64,000 nt of DNA from Ralstonia soli (GCF_023955655.1 NZ_JAMXHT010000011.1:1-64000), one strand, 5' to 3'; shown: positions 10,105 through 20,941, numbered from the stretch's first letter. Notes: a model not told the origin generated them from the letters alone. Made by a program: numbers and translations.

Positions 10105-10536
10105 ATGCAACTGAATAACCTGAAGCCGGCAGCCGGCTCCAAGCACGCCAAACGCCGCGTTGGTCGCGGTATTGGTTCGGGCCTGGGCAAGACGGCTGGT
10201 CGTGGTCACAAGGGTCAGAAGTCGCGTTCGGGTGGTTTCCACAAGGTCGGCTTTGAAGGCGGCCAGATGCCCCTGTATCGTCGTCTGCCCAAGCGCGGTT
10301 TCACCTCGCTGACCAAGGAATTCACCGCTGAAGTGCGTCTGGGCGACCTGGCGGGCCTGCCGATCGAAGAAATCGATCTGCTGTCCCTCAAGCAAGCCGG
10401 CCTCGTGGGCGAGATGGTCAAGAGCGCCAAGGTGATCCTGTCGGGCGAAATCGACAAGAAGGTGACCCTGAAGGGTATCGGCGCAACGGCTGGGGCGAAA
10501 GCCGCAATCGAAGCTGCTGGTGGCTCGCTGGCCTAA
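10105..10536 (+). CDS. rplO: 50S ribosomal protein L15
   Basis: L15 is a late assembly protein of the 50S subunit. The 143-residue product starts [37 protein letters not shown] with the family's Gly/Arg-rich N-terminus, and [17 protein letters not shown]. It lies directly before secY, which is the usual order. Confidence 0.97.
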   Translation: MQLNNLKPAAGSKHAKRRVGRGIGSGLGKTAGRGHKGQKSRSGGFHKVGFEGGQMPLYRRLPKRGFTSLTKEFTAEVRLGDLAGLPIEEIDLLSLKQAGLVGEMVKSAKVILSGEIDKKVTLKGIGATAGAKAAIEAAGGSLA

Positions 10537-10569
10537 TAGCCTGCTGTTTCACACTGACGGAGCATCCGT

Positions 10570-11916
10570 TTGGCCACGGCGAAACCTAATGTGATGGCCC
10601 AGGCCAAGAACACGGCCAAGTACGGTGATCTTCGCCGTCGGCTGGTGTTCCTGGTGCTGGCACTGCTGGTGTACCGGATCGGTGCGCACATTCCTGTGCC
10701 GGGTATCGATCCGGATCAACTGGCGCAGCTTTTCCAACGGCAGTCGGGTGGCATCCTCGGGATGTTCAACCTGTTCTCCGGTGGCGCGCTGTCGCGATTC
10801 ACGGTGTTTGCGCTGGGGATCATGCCGTACATCTCGGCGTCGATCATCATGCAACTGCTGACGATCGTGCTGCCGCAGCTGGAATCGTTGAAGAAGGAAG
10901 GCCAGGCCGGCCAGCGCAAGATTACGCAGTACACGCGCTACGGCACGGTTGTCCTGGCGACGTTTCAGGCGCTGGGGATTGCAGTGGCGCTCGAGGCGCA
11001 GCCGGGTCTGGTGCTGGACCCAGGCCTGATGTTCCGAGCCACCGCGGTGATCACGCTGGTGACGGGTACGATGTTCCTGATGTGGCTGGGTGAGCAGATC
11101 ACCGAGCGTGGTCTGGGCAACGGGATCTCGATCATCATCTTCGGTGGGATCGCGGCGGGTCTGCCCAATGCCATTGGCGGGCTGTTCGAGCTGGTGCGTA
11201 CGGGTTCGATGGGGATTTTTTCCGCGATCCTGGTGGTGGCGATCATTGGCGCGGTGACGTATCTGGTGGTGTTCATTGAACGCGGCCAGCGCAAGATCCT
11301 CGTCAACTACGCCAAGCGGCAGGTTGGTAACAAGATTTATGGCGGTCAGTCGTCGCATCTGCCGCTGAAGTTGAACATGGCTGGGGTGATTCCGCCGATC
11401 TTCGCATCGTCGATCATTCTGTTCCCGGCCACGATCGCAGGCTGGTTTACGGCCGGCAACTCGACGAATCCGGTCACGCGATTCGTCAAGGATCTGGCAG
11501 CAACGCTGTCGCCGGGTCAGCCGGTGTACATCCTGCTGTATGCAGCGGCGATCATCTTCTTCTGTTTTTTCTACACGGCGCTGGTCTATAACAGCCGCGA
11601 AGTGGCGGATAACCTGAAGAAGAGTGGGGCGTTCATTCCGGGCATCCGTCCGGGCGAGCAAACCACGCGGTATATCGACAAGATTCTGGTGCGTCTGACC
11701 CTGGCGGGTGCGATCTACATTACGCTGGTGTGTCTGTTGCCGGAGTTCTTGGTGCTGCGCTGGAATGTGCCGTTCTACTTCGGTGGGACGTCGCTGTTGA
11801 TCATCGTGGTTGTCACGATGGACTTCATGGCGCAAGTGCAGTCCTACGTGATGTCTCAGCAGTACGAGTCTTTGATGAAGAAGGCGAATTTCAAGGGAAA
11901 CCTGACGCTCCGTTAA
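10570..11916 (+). CDS. secY: Protein translocase channel subunit SecY
   Basis: SecY forms the inner-membrane channel for Sec-dependent export and membrane insertion, with SecE and SecG. The 448-residue product has about ten membrane segments, the early [27 protein letters not shown], the plug region [27 protein letters not shown], and the C-terminal [18 protein letters not shown] chose the TTG at 10570, 8 bases after CGGAGCA; the in-frame GTG at 10591 or ATG at 10594 would shorten the N-terminus by 7-8 residues. Confidence 0.96.
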   Translation: MATAKPNVMAQAKNTAKYGDLRRRLVFLVLALLVYRIGAHIPVPGIDPDQLAQLFQRQSGGILGMFNLFSGGALSRFTVFALGIMPYISASIIMQLLTIVLPQLESLKKEGQAGQRKITQYTRYGTVVLATFQALGIAVALEAQPGLVLDPGLMFRATAVITLVTGTMFLMWLGEQITERGLGNGISIIIFGGIAAGLPNAIGGLFELVRTGSMGIFSAILVVAIIGAVTYLVVFIERGQRKILVNYAKRQVGNKIYGGQSSHLPLKLNMAGVIPPIFASSIILFPATIAGWFTAGNSTNPVTRFVKDLAATLSPGQPVYILLYAAAIIFFCFFYTALVYNSREVADNLKKSGAFIPGIRPGEQTTRYIDKILVRLTLAGAIYITLVCLLPEFLVLRWNVPFYFGGTSLLIIVVVTMDFMAQVQSYVMSQQYESLMKKANFKGNLTLR

Positions 11917-11945
11917 AAAAGAGCGGTCGCACGAAGCTAAAAGAC

Positions 11946-12164
11946 ATGGCTAAAGACGACGTGATCCAGATGCAGGGTGAGGTGCTGGAAAACCTTCCCA
12001 ACGCAACGTTTCGCGTCAAGCTAGAGAACGGCCACGTAGTGTTAGGCCATATTTCCGGCAAGATGCGCATGCATTACATCCGCATCTTGCCCGGGGACAA
12101 GGTGACGGTCGAATTGACCCCGTATGATCTGTCCCGCGCGCGCATCGTATTCCGGGCGAAGTGA
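11946..12164 (+). CDS. infA: Translation initiation factor IF-1
   Basis: IF-1 occupies the 30S A site during initiation. The ATG at 11946 gives 72 residues, the standard length: [30 protein letters not shown]... with OB-fold core [20 protein letters not shown]. The larger frame from 11730 overlaps secY and is discarded. No strong ribosome binding site is evident, which may mean coupling to secY 29 bases upstream. Confidence 0.96.
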   Translation: MAKDDVIQMQGEVLENLPNATFRVKLENGHVVLGHISGKMRMHYIRILPGDKVTVELTPYDLSRARIVFRAK

Positions 12165-12194
12165 GCGGACTGGAATTGAAGGAAGAGGAAAATC

Positions 12195-12311
12195 ATGAAA
12201 GTGCTGGCTTCTGTTAAGCGCATTTGCCGCAACTGCAAAATCATCAAGCGCAAGGGCGTGGTGCGTGTGATCTGCTCGTCGGACCCGCGTCATAAGCAGC
12301 GCCAAGGCTAA
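12195..12311 (+). CDS. rpmJ: 50S ribosomal protein L36 (zinc-binding type)
   Basis: A 38-residue protein, [19 protein letters not shown]... ending [11 protein letters not shown]. Cys11, Cys14, Cys27 and His33 form the zinc-ribbon ligands of the C+ form. GGAAGAGGAAAATC gives the ribosome binding site. It lies between infA and rpsM as in other alpha operons. Confidence 0.96.
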   Translation: MKVLASVKRICRNCKIIKRKGVVRVICSSDPRHKQRQG

Positions 12312-12332
12312 TTTCGCAAAGAGGATTGACGA

Positions 12333-12698
12333 ATGGCACGTATCGCAGGGGTCAACATCCCCAACCACCAACATACCGTGATCGGCCTGACGGCTGTCTA
12401 TGGTATTGGCCGCTCGCGCGCTCAGAAGATTTGCGAGGTGACCGGTGTCCCGACCAACAAGAAGGTCAAGGACCTGACGGACGCTGACCTGGAAAAGCTG
12501 CGTGACGAAGTCAACAAGTTCACCGTCGAAGGCGATCTGCGCCGTGAAACGACGATGAACATCAAGCGCCTGATGGATCTGGGCTGCTACCGCGGCGTGC
12601 GCCATCGCAAGGGCCTGCCGATGCGTGGTCAGCGTACCCGCACCAATGCCCGCACCCGCAAGGGTCCGCGCAAGGCCGGCGTCGCGCTCAAGAAGTAA
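12333..12698 (+). CDS. rpsM: 30S ribosomal protein S13
   Basis: S13 contacts P-site tRNA and bridges to the 50S subunit. The 121-residue product starts [30 protein letters not shown] and ends with the basic [25 protein letters not shown] segment. AAAGAGGATTGACG precedes the ATG. First gene of the alpha operon core. Confidence 0.97.
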   Translation: MARIAGVNIPNHQHTVIGLTAVYGIGRSRAQKICEVTGVPTNKKVKDLTDADLEKLRDEVNKFTVEGDLRRETTMNIKRLMDLGCYRGVRHRKGLPMRGQRTRTNARTRKGPRKAGVALKK

Positions 12699-12722
12699 TC
12701 CGTCGGGTAAAGGATAGGAACT

Positions 12723-13124
12723 ATGGCAAAAGCAGCGAATACCGCCGCCCAGCGCGCGCGCAAGAAGGTTCGCAAGAACGTCGCCGACGGCATCGCGCAC
12801 GTTCACGCGTCGTTCAACAACACGATCATCACCATCACCGACCGTCAGGGCAACGCCCTGTCGTGGGCGACGTCGGGCGGCCAAGGCTTCAAGGGCTCGC
12901 GCAAGTCGACGCCGTTCGCTGCTCAGGTTGCTGCTGAGAGTGCTGGCCGCGTGGCGCAGGACCAAGGGATCAAGAACCTGGAAGTGCGCATCAAGGGCCC
13001 GGGCCCGGGTCGTGAGTCGGCCGTGCGTGCACTGAACAACCTGGGTATCAAGATTCAGGTGATCGAAGACGTGACGCCGGTGCCGCACAACGGCTGCCGC
13101 CCGCCGAAGCGTCGTCGCATCTAA
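12723..13124 (+). CDS. rpsK: 30S ribosomal protein S11
   Basis: S11 is a platform protein that lines the mRNA exit region. The 133-residue product carries [23 protein letters not shown], the [13 protein letters not shown] motif and the C-terminal [16 protein letters not shown], all family hallmarks. It follows rpsM by 24 bases. A 201-base gap with hairpins separates it from rpsD, unlike the tight E. coli arrangement. Confidence 0.97.
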   Translation: MAKAANTAAQRARKKVRKNVADGIAHVHASFNNTIITITDRQGNALSWATSGGQGFKGSRKSTPFAAQVAAESAGRVAQDQGIKNLEVRIKGPGPGRESAVRALNNLGIKIQVIEDVTPVPHNGCRPPKRRRI

Positions 13125-13170
13125 GCGATTCGACCAGCCGCGCCGGTTGCTGGCGAGGTTGGTCTGCGGG

Positions 13171-13179
13171 TGCTATACT
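13171..13179 (+). promoter_or_regulatory. Extended -10 promoter candidate ahead of rpsD
   Basis: TGCTATACT at 13171-13179 is an extended -10 element (TGnTATACT). No good -35 is seen at the right distance (TGGCGA with a 17-base spacer). It lies in the rpsK-rpsD gap and would give a leader of about 140 bases. Confidence 0.5.
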
Positions 13180-13194
13180 TGCCCGCTTGCCTGT

Positions 13195-13302
13195 CTTCCG
13201 GGTTTCCCGGAAGGCGGGTTTCGTCTTTTCATAAGCCCACTGTTCGTCACGATTCCATTGGGAACCCGATGACGGACCATCCGCAGAGTTTGTGCTGCGG
13301 AT
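13195..13302 (+). promoter_or_regulatory. Structured leader ahead of rpsD
   Basis: Two perfect hairpins: CTTCCGGG (13195-13202)/CCCGGAAG (13206-13213) with a TTT loop, enlargeable through outer CCCGC/GCGGG pairing, and ATCCGCAG (13279-13286)/CTGCGGAT (13295-13302) with an 8-base loop. The first is followed by GCGGGTTTCGTCTTTTC and could also act as a terminator for the rpsK end. Since S4 represses its own operon in other bacteria, an S4-responsive leader is plausible but unproven. Confidence 0.45.
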
Positions 13303-13325
13303 GACTGAAAACAAAGGAACGCAAC

Positions 13326-13949
13326 GTGGCACGCTATACCGGCCCCAAGGCGAAACTGTCTCGCCGCGAAGGTACTGACCTTTTTCTGAAGAGCGCACGT
13401 CGCTCGCTCGCCGACAAGTGCAAGCTGGACAGCAAGCCTGGTCAGCACGGCCGCACTTCCGGCGCTCGCACCTCCGACTACGGCAACCAACTGCGTGAAA
13501 AGCAGAAGGTCAAGCGCATCTACGGCGTGCTGGAGCGTCAATTCCGCCGCTACTTCGCTGAAGCCGATCGCCGCAAGGGCAACACGGGTGAAACCCTGCT
13601 GCAACTGCTGGAATCGCGTCTGGACAACGTCGTCTACCGCATGGGCTTCGGCTCGACCCGCGCCGAAGCGCGTCAGCTGGTGTCGCACAAGGCGATCCTG
13701 GTGAACGGTCAAGCCCTGAACGTGCCGTCGGCTCAGATCAAGTCGGGCGATGTGATCGCCATCCGCGAAAAGTCGAAGAAGCAAGTGCGTATCGCTGAAT
13801 CGCTGACGCTGGCTGAGCAGAGCGGCTTCCCGACCTGGGTGGCTGTGGATGCCAAGAAGATGGAAGGCACCTTCAAGCAAGTCCCGGATCGTGCAGATAT
13901 CGCCGGCGACATCAACGAAAGCCTGATCGTCGAATTGTATTCGCGTTAA
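13326..13949 (+). CDS. rpsD: 30S ribosomal protein S4
   Basis: S4 nucleates 30S assembly and acts in decoding and autoregulation. The start at 13326 is a GTG with AAAGGAACGCAAC before it, giving 207 residues: [22 protein letters not shown]..., the S4 domain ([34 protein letters not shown] near residues 97-130) and the ending [12 protein letters not shown]. Zinc-binding Cys residues near the N-terminus of some S4 proteins are absent. Confidence 0.97.
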   Translation: MARYTGPKAKLSRREGTDLFLKSARRSLADKCKLDSKPGQHGRTSGARTSDYGNQLREKQKVKRIYGVLERQFRRYFAEADRRKGNTGETLLQLLESRLDNVVYRMGFGSTRAEARQLVSHKAILVNGQALNVPSAQIKSGDVIAIREKSKKQVRIAESLTLAEQSGFPTWVAVDAKKMEGTFKQVPDRADIAGDINESLIVELYSR

Positions 13950-13956
13950 TGACGAC

Positions 13957-14186
13957 GCCCGTACCGCAAGGTGCGGGCTCGTGCGCCTTTTGGGGACGCT
14001 CATCGTCTACGACATTGTGTTCGCTCGCTGGGCATCGTCGGGGCGTCGATCCAATCCGAATCGTTACGTGCCGCAACGCGTTTGCGGCACGCGCGTCTTC
14101 CGTCATGCGTTTCGTGGCGGATTCTTTTTAGTCCCCGTCAGCCTTATCGGTGTAACGAGCCGAGGGTATTGAAATAGGACAACCTA
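13957..14186 (+). promoter_or_regulatory. Hairpin-rich gap between rpsD and rpoA
   Basis: GCCCGTACC (13957-13965) and GGTGCGGGC (13970-13978) pair, with one G-U, around a GCAA tetraloop. GTGCCGCAA (14068-14076) and TTGCGGCAC (14082-14090) are a perfect 9-bp stem with a CGCGT loop. No convincing promoter hexamers or protein-coding frame were recognised. It may tune rpoA output relative to the r-proteins or contain an attenuator. Confidence 0.4.
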
Positions 14187-15167
14187 ATGCAAACAGCACT
14201 CCTGAAGCCCAAAATTATTGCGGTTGAGCCGCTTGGCGATCATCACGCGAAGGTCGTCATGGAACCGTTCGAGCGTGGCTATGGCCACACGCTCGGCAAC
14301 GCGCTGCGCCGCGTGCTGCTGTCGTCGATGGTCGGCTATGCACCGACCGAAGTCACGATCGCTGGGGTCGTCCACGAGTATTCCACCATTGATGGCGTGC
14401 AAGAAGACGTCGTCAACCTGCTGCTGAACCTGAAGGGCGTGGTGTTCAAGCTGCACAACCGTGATGAAGTCACGGTGTCGCTGCGCAAAGAAGGCGAAGG
14501 TGTGGTGACTGCTGCCGACATAGAGCTGCCGCACGATGTCGAGATCATCAACCCGGGTCACGTGATCGCCAACCTGTCGGCCGGCGGCAAGCTGGACCTG
14601 CAACTGAAGGTCGAGCAAGGCCGCGGCTATGTGCCGGGCAACGTGCGCAAGTTCGGCGACGAGTCGAGCAAGGTTATCGGCCGCATCGTGTTGGACGCCT
14701 CGTTCGCGCCGGTGCGTCGCGTGTCGTACGCCGTCGAGTCCGCTCGTGTGGAACAGCGTACCGACCTCGACAAGCTGGTGATGAACATCGAAACCAACGG
14801 TGTGATCTCGCCGGAAGAAGCGATCCGCCAGTCGGCTCGTATTCTGGTGGATCAACTGTCGGTGTTCGCTGCCCTGGAAGGCACGGAAAGCGCTGCTGAA
14901 GCCGCCGCCGCCCGCGCACCGCAGATCGATCCGATCCTGCTGCGCCCGGTCGACGATCTGGAGCTGACGGTGCGTTCGGCCAACTGCTTGAAGGCCGAGA
15001 ACATCTACTACATCGGCGACCTGATCCAGCGTACCGAGAACGAGCTGCTCAAGACCCCGAACCTGGGTCGCAAGTCGCTCAATGAGATCAAGGAAGTCCT
15101 CGCTTCGCGTGGCCTGACGCTCGGCATGAAGCTCGAGAACTGGCCGCCCGCAGGTCTCGAGAAGTAA
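14187..15167 (+). CDS. rpoA: RNA polymerase alpha subunit
   Basis: The alpha dimer nucleates RNA polymerase assembly and its C-terminal domain contacts UP elements and activators. The 326-residue product has the N-terminal assembly domain ([21 protein letters not shown] near residues 28-48), a linker around residues 232-248, and the C-terminal domain with [18 protein letters not shown] and [15 protein letters not shown], which holds the DNA-contacting Arg. ATAGGACAACCTA precedes the ATG. Confidence 0.98.
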
Positions 15168-15177
15168 TTGCAAGTTG

Positions 15178-15207
15178 TCGGCCGGTGCGTGTGCATCGGC
15201 CGGTTTT
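15178..15207 (+). terminator. Terminator-like hairpin between rpoA and rplQ
   Basis: CGGCCGGTGC (15179-15188) pairs, with one G-U, to GCATCGGCCG (15193-15202) around GTGT, followed by GTTTTCCC. The T run is short, so partial termination or attenuation ahead of rplQ is more likely than a full stop. Confidence 0.5.
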
Positions 15208-15308
15208 CCCGCCGTTGCTGTCCGAGCGGCCTTTTGTTGAAGCTACCGGCCCGCGCCTCGCAAGGGGTGATAGAAGAGCTGGTCAAACACTCTTAAGAAG
15301 GAATCATC

Positions 15309-15707
15309 ATGCGTCACCGTCATGGTTTGCGGAAACTGAACCGCACCTCGTCGCACCGTCTCGCGATGCTGCGCAACATGTCCAACTCGCTGCTGCAGCA
15401 CGAGCTGATCAAGACCACCCTGCCGAAGGCCAAGGAGCTGCGCAAGGTTGTCGAGCCGCTGATCACGCTGGCCAAGAAGGACACCGTTGCCAACCGCCGT
15501 CTGGCATTTGCCCGCCTGCGCGACCGCGACATGGTCACCAAGCTGTTCACGGAACTGGGCCCGCGCTTCGCGACCCGTCCGGGTGGCTACACCCGTATCC
15601 TGAAGTTCGGCTTCCGCCAGGGCGACAATGCGCCGATGGCACTCGTCGAGCTGCTGGACCGTCCGGAAGTTGCCGAGGCTGTCGACGCCGAAGCCGCTGC
15701 CGAGTAA
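15309..15707 (+). CDS. rplQ: 50S ribosomal protein L17
   Basis: L17 lies near the tunnel exit of the 50S subunit. The 132-residue product starts [24 protein letters not shown] and has the conserved [21 protein letters not shown]; the C-terminus is acidic. AAGAAGGAATCATC gives the ribosome binding site. It is the last gene of the alpha cluster, closed by the terminator at 15788. Confidence 0.97.
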   Translation: MRHRHGLRKLNRTSSHRLAMLRNMSNSLLQHELIKTTLPKAKELRKVVEPLITLAKKDTVANRRLAFARLRDRDMVTKLFTELGPRFATRPGGYTRILKFGFRQGDNAPMALVELLDRPEVAEAVDAEAAAE

Positions 15708-15787
15708 GGTCAGCTGAAGTCTGCTGGTGCGACATGGCGTCGCGCTGGGCGGGCCGCAAAATGCGTGCGTCGGCGCGCATTACAATG

Positions 15788-15815
15788 AAGCCAGGATTCG
15801 CATCCTGGCTTTTTT
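15788..15815 (+). terminator. Strong intrinsic terminator closing the alpha operon
   Basis: AAGCCAGGAT (15788-15797), loop TCGC, ATCCTGGCTT (15802-15811), followed by TTTTG. Perfect 10-bp stem with a T run, 80 bases after the rplQ stop. Confidence 0.9.
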
Positions 15816-15867
15816 GTTGCCTGAATCGGGCCTCACGGCCGTCTCTGTGTGCGCTTGTGGAGTTTCT

Positions 15868-16206
15868 ATGTCTACCGGAACCGACGTGCTGCTGGTGCTG
15901 ACCAACCTGCCCGATGCCGACAGCGCCGACCAGGTGACCAAAGCTGTGCTGGAATCTCGAGCGGCCGCGTGTGTCAATCGCTTGCCGGCGTGCGCATCCA
16001 CGTATTGGTGGAGCGGCGAGATCGAGCACGCTACCGAGATTCCGCTGCTGATCAAGACAACGCGCGCGGCATACCCCGCGCTGGAGGCGGCGCTGCGCAA
16101 GGCGCATCCATACGAGGTGCCCGAGATCATCGCCACGCCGGTGGCGACTGGCTTGCCGGCGTATCTTGCGTGGGTGGCCGACGAAACACGGCAGCCTTCC
16201 GTTTGA
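15868..16206 (+). CDS. cutA: Divalent-cation tolerance protein CutA
   Basis: CutA is a small trimeric PII-like protein linked to copper tolerance; its mechanism is unsettled. The ATG at 15868, with GTGGAGTTTCT before it, gives 112 residues beginning MSTGTDVLLVLTNLPDADSAD. Family motifs AAACVNRLPACASTYWWSGEIE and EIPLLIKTTRAAYPALEAALR...HPYEVPEI are present. It lies 18 bases before dsbD, the same pairing seen in E. coli. Confidence 0.93.
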   Translation: MSTGTDVLLVLTNLPDADSADQVTKAVLESRAAACVNRLPACASTYWWSGEIEHATEIPLLIKTTRAAYPALEAALRKAHPYEVPEIIATPVATGLPAYLAWVADETRQPSV

Positions 16207-16224
16207 TGCTCGATTTCCGTTGAT

Positions 16225-18066
16225 ATGACTGTCCCCTCGTTCTGGTCCATGCGGCGTGTGCTGCAGTTGCTGATGTTGGTTGTTGCCGTGGCGATGTTGC
16301 GTGTGCCGGCACATGCCGCTGACGATTTTTTGCCGCCGGAGCAGGCTTTCCGTTTCTCCGCCAAGCAGATCGATGGGCAGACCGTCGAGGTCAAGTTCGG
16401 CATCGCCGACGGCTACTACATGTACCGAGAGCGCTTCGCTGTGGCTGCGGATCCGGCAACTGTCACGCTGACGACGCTCGACATGCCGGTGGGCAAGGTC
16501 AAGTTTGACGAGACCTTTAACAAGGACGTCGAGACCTATCGACATGAAGTTGTTTTCCGCGTGAAGGCACAGAGTGCCGCCGCGCCATTCACGCTCATCG
16601 TGACGTCGCAGGGGTGCGCGGACCAAGGGCTGTGCTATCCGCCGATGAAGAGCCGTTTCCAGGTCGAGCCCGCGGCTGCATCGGTTGGCTCGCCGGCGCC
16701 CGCCAGTGCTGAGGCCAATTCGGGCGACGCGCTTGGGCGCATCGCCAGCACGCTCAGCAGCGGCAACCTTGGTGCGATCGCAGCGCTGTTCTTCGGGCTC
16801 GGGCTGCTGCTGACCTTTACGCCGTGCGTGCTGCCGATGCTGCCGATCCTGTCGGCCATCGTGGTCGGGGAGCACGCGACGCGCTCTCGCGCGGCCTTCG
16901 TGTCGATTGCCTATGTGCTCGGCATGGCCATCGTTTATACGTTCGTGGGGGTGGCGGCGGGGCTGGCGGGGCAAGGGCTGCAGGCGGCACTGCAGAACGC
17001 CTGGGTGCTGGGCACCTTTGCTGCGCTGATGGTGGTGCTGTCGCTGTCGATGTTTGGGCTGTACGAGCTGCAGTTGCCGGCGGCGTGGCATCACCGATTG
17101 ACCCAGGTGTCGAACCAGCAGAGCAGCGGCCAGATCATTGGGGCGGCCGTGATGGGGGCGCTCTCCGCGTTGATCGTCTCGCCGTGTGTGACGCCGGCGC
17201 TGGCGGGGGCGCTGGCCTATATCGCGCAGACCGGCAACGCCGCGATCGGCGGCATGGCGCTGTTTGCCATGTCGATCGGCATGGGCGTGCCGCTGGTGCT
17301 GGTGGGCGTTGGCGCGGGCAATCTGCTGCCGCGTGCAGGCCATTGGCTGAGCGTCACCAAGGCGGTGTTTGGCTTCATTCTGCTGGCCGTGGCCTTGTGG
17401 ATCGTGCAGCCGGTGCTGCCGGCATGGGCGGTCATGGTGGCTTGGGGCGCGTTGTTGATCGGCGCGGCCGTGTTTCTGCGGACGTTTGATTCGCTGCCGG
17501 ATGGCGCGGGCAACCTGCAGCGGCTGGGCAAGGTGATCGGCGTGGTGTTCGCGCTGGCTGGCGCTGCGCAGTTGGTTGGAGTGGCAGCGGGCGGCCGGGA
17601 TCCGCTGCAGCCATTGGGTGGCCTGATACGCGCATCGACCGGCGCGATGTCGCCGACCGAAGCGCGCGGCGTGACGTTCAAGCGCGTGAAGAGCGAGGCT
17701 GAGTTCGACGCCGAAGTGCGTCGCGCCAGCGCGGCCGGGCGTCCGGTCATGCTCGATTTCTATGCCGACTGGTGCGTGAGCTGCAAGGAAATGGAGCGCC
17801 TCACTTTTACGGATGCGCGCGTGCGCGCGGCGCTTGCTGATGTGGTGCTGCTGCAGGCTGATGTGACGGCCAACAACGCGGACGACCAGGCGCTGCTCAA
17901 GCGCTTCGGCCTGTTTGGCCCGCCCGGCACGATCTTCTTTGATACGCGGGGCCGCGAGGTGCAGGCCCGCGTGGTCGGCTTCGAGCGCGCCGACACCTTC
18001 CTCGCCAGCCTGCGCCGTGCGCTCGGTGCAAGCGGCGCAGCTCAGCCGGCGAAGGCTTCCACCTGA
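16225..18066 (+). CDS. dsbD: Thiol:disulfide interchange protein DsbD
   Basis: DsbD passes electrons from cytoplasmic thioredoxin across the inner membrane to periplasmic DsbC and cytochrome c assembly proteins. The 613-residue product has an N-terminal signal (residues 1-31), the periplasmic alpha domain with Cys131 and Cys137, about eight membrane segments with the redox Cys201 (FTPCVLPM) and Cys321 (VSPCVTPA), and a C-terminal thioredoxin domain with CVSC at residues 517-520. All six redox Cys are present. The TGA stop directly abuts the hemB stop on the other strand. Confidence 0.95.
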   Translation: MTVPSFWSMRRVLQLLMLVVAVAMLRVPAHAADDFLPPEQAFRFSAKQIDGQTVEVKFGIADGYYMYRERFAVAADPATVTLTTLDMPVGKVKFDETFNKDVETYRHEVVFRVKAQSAAAPFTLIVTSQGCADQGLCYPPMKSRFQVEPAAASVGSPAPASAEANSGDALGRIASTLSSGNLGAIAALFFGLGLLLTFTPCVLPMLPILSAIVVGEHATRSRAAFVSIAYVLGMAIVYTFVGVAAGLAGQGLQAALQNAWVLGTFAALMVVLSLSMFGLYELQLPAAWHHRLTQVSNQQSSGQIIGAAVMGALSALIVSPCVTPALAGALAYIAQTGNAAIGGMALFAMSIGMGVPLVLVGVGAGNLLPRAGHWLSVTKAVFGFILLAVALWIVQPVLPAWAVMVAWGALLIGAAVFLRTFDSLPDGAGNLQRLGKVIGVVFALAGAAQLVGVAAGGRDPLQPLGGLIRASTGAMSPTEARGVTFKRVKSEAEFDAEVRRASAAGRPVMLDFYADWCVSCKEMERLTFTDARVRAALADVVLLQADVTANNADDQALLKRFGLFGPPGTIFFDTRGREVQARVVGFERADTFLASLRRALGASGAAQPAKAST

Positions 18067-19249
<1,183 letters not shown>

Positions 19250-19926
19250 GCCTGTTCGGTGGATTGTGCGGACTGCGGTGCCGGCTCCAGCGCTTCGGGC
19301 AAGCACAGCCAGCCTGCGACAATTCGCTGCGCCTCTTCGATACCGCGACGCTTCAGGCTCGAGAACAGCTGCACCGTCAGCGACACGTCGCCATCGATCT
19401 GCGCCTGGTAGTCCTTCAGCACCTTGCGTGCTGCCATCAGCGCGCGCGACGCGTCGTTGTTGGTCAGCTTGTCGGCCTTGGTGAGCAGCACATGGATCGG
19501 CTTGCCCGTCGGCAGGAACCACTCGACCATCTGGCAATCAAGGTCGGTGAAGGGGCGGCGGGCATCCATCATGATGACCAGGCCAGCCAGTTGCTGGCGC
19601 GCCTGCACGTAGTCGCCCAGCAGGTGGACCCAGTGCGACTTGGTCTCGCCCGGCGCTTCGGCATAGCCATAGCCGGGCAGGTCGACCAGGAAGCCGAGCG
19701 GGTCTTCCGCCTTGGCCGGCATCACCGAGAAATAGTTGATGTGCTGCGTGCGTCCGGGCGTCTTGCTGGAGAACGCCAATCGCTTCTGGTTGCACAGGAT
19801 GTTGATCGCGGTGGACTTGCCCGCGTTGGATCGACCGGCAAACGCGACTTCCGGCACGGCGGTCGCCGGTAAATCACGCAGATGATTGACGGTGGTAAAG
19901 AAACGGGCTTGATGAAGGAGGGACAT

Positions 19927-20169
19927 ACGCGGCGATGCTTGTAGACTGCGGGGATTGCTGCGCCGCGAGGTCGCATTGCAGAAGGCTTATTGTACAATAC
20001 GCCGGTTTACGGACGTCCCCAACAGACCCGTCGCAGGACCGCCCCGAGGCCCGGGCCGGTCCGTTTTCATGCGCGGAGCTGGCACAAGGAGAGGGGGATG
20101 CCCGGCGCCGCAAGTTTCGGCAGTCGGCGGCGCACGCAGCATTCGAAAACAATCTAACAAGGTGTGCGA
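19927..20169. promoter_or_regulatory. Divergent promoter region engB / cytochrome c4
   Basis: A 243-base gap between divergent genes. It contains the palindrome TTGTACAA at 19990-19997, in which TACAAT (19993-19998) could be a -10 for the cytochrome gene and its reverse complement for engB. No good -35 was found for either. The cytochrome ribosome binding site AAGGTG is at 20159-20164. Confidence 0.3.
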
Positions 20170-20829
20170 ATGAACCGCATCGCGAACGTTTTGGCTGTCG
20201 CAGCGCTGTCCCTGGCTTCGGCTTTCTCCGTGGCCCATGCTGAAGAACAAAAAGTCGCCAAGGCCGATGCGGCACGCGGCGAGACCATCTTCAACGCCGG
20301 TGTCCCCGCCAATGGCGTGCCCGCTTGTACCAGTTGCCACGGCGCGGGCGGTAACAGCGCCATGAACGTCAACCCGAAGCTCGCGGGCCAGCACGCCGAA
20401 TACATCGAAAAACAGCTCAAGGATTTCAAGGCCAAGACCGAGCGTAACCAGCCCGTGATGTCGCTCTACGCCAGTGCGCTGTCCGACCAGGACATGAAGG
20501 ACATCGGTGCCTATCTGGGCAAGCAGGCCGCGTGGAAGCCGGGCTCGGCCAAGAGCAAGGACACCATCGAACTGGGCCAGAAGCTGTATCGCGGCGGCGA
20601 TGCCAAGCGCGGTATCGCGGCCTGTGCGGGCTGCCACGGCCCGAGCGGTGCCGGCATCCCGGTGCAATACCCGCGCATCGCCGGCCAGTTTGCCGAGTAC
20701 ACCGAGGCCCAACTGGTCGCCTTCCAGAATGGCACCCGCAAGAACAGCGTACAAATGCATGACCTGGCCGGTCGCATGACGGCCCAGCAGATCAAGGCAG
20801 TGGCCGACTACGTCGCCGGTCTGCGCTAA
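20170..20829 (+). CDS. Dihaem cytochrome c4-type protein
   Basis: A periplasmic electron carrier, probably feeding a terminal oxidase. The ATG at 20170 gives 219 residues with a signal peptide ending VAHA (about residue 24). Two cytochrome c domains each carry CxxCH: CTSCH at residues 53-57 and CAGCH in the second half, with likely axial Met in NQPVMSLYAS and GRMTAQQ. An upstream GTG at 20164 overlaps the ribosome binding site and is less likely. It lies beside engB, as in pseudomonads, and directly before the cytochrome c assembly genes. Confidence 0.92.
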   Translation: MNRIANVLAVAALSLASAFSVAHAEEQKVAKADAARGETIFNAGVPANGVPACTSCHGAGGNSAMNVNPKLAGQHAEYIEKQLKDFKAKTERNQPVMSLYASALSDQDMKDIGAYLGKQAAWKPGSAKSKDTIELGQKLYRGGDAKRGIAACAGCHGPSGAGIPVQYPRIAGQFAEYTEAQLVAFQNGTRKNSVQMHDLAGRMTAQQIKAVADYVAGLR

Positions 20830-20877
20830 TCTGCCGCACCCGGCCGTCATGTGACGGTCGCACAATCAACAAGAAGA

Positions 20878-20916
20878 ACAGGGTGGCAATGCGCCTGGCA
20901 TCGCCGCCCTGTTTTC
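20878..20916 (+). terminator. Terminator after the cytochrome c4 gene
   Basis: ACAGGGTGGCAATGC (20878-20892) pairs imperfectly (one G-U, one mismatch) with GCATCGCCGCCCTGT (20897-20911), followed by TTTCGTTTCT. Likely an intrinsic terminator, possibly partial, before resB. Confidence 0.6.
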
Positions 20917-20941
20917 GTTTCTGAATAGGCTTTTTCCCAGC

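Noticed and set aside
19990-19997. TTGTACAA palindrome as a regulator site
   Set aside because: Eight-base palindromes are common; no second copy or partner signal was found. Mentioned only as part of the divergent gap.
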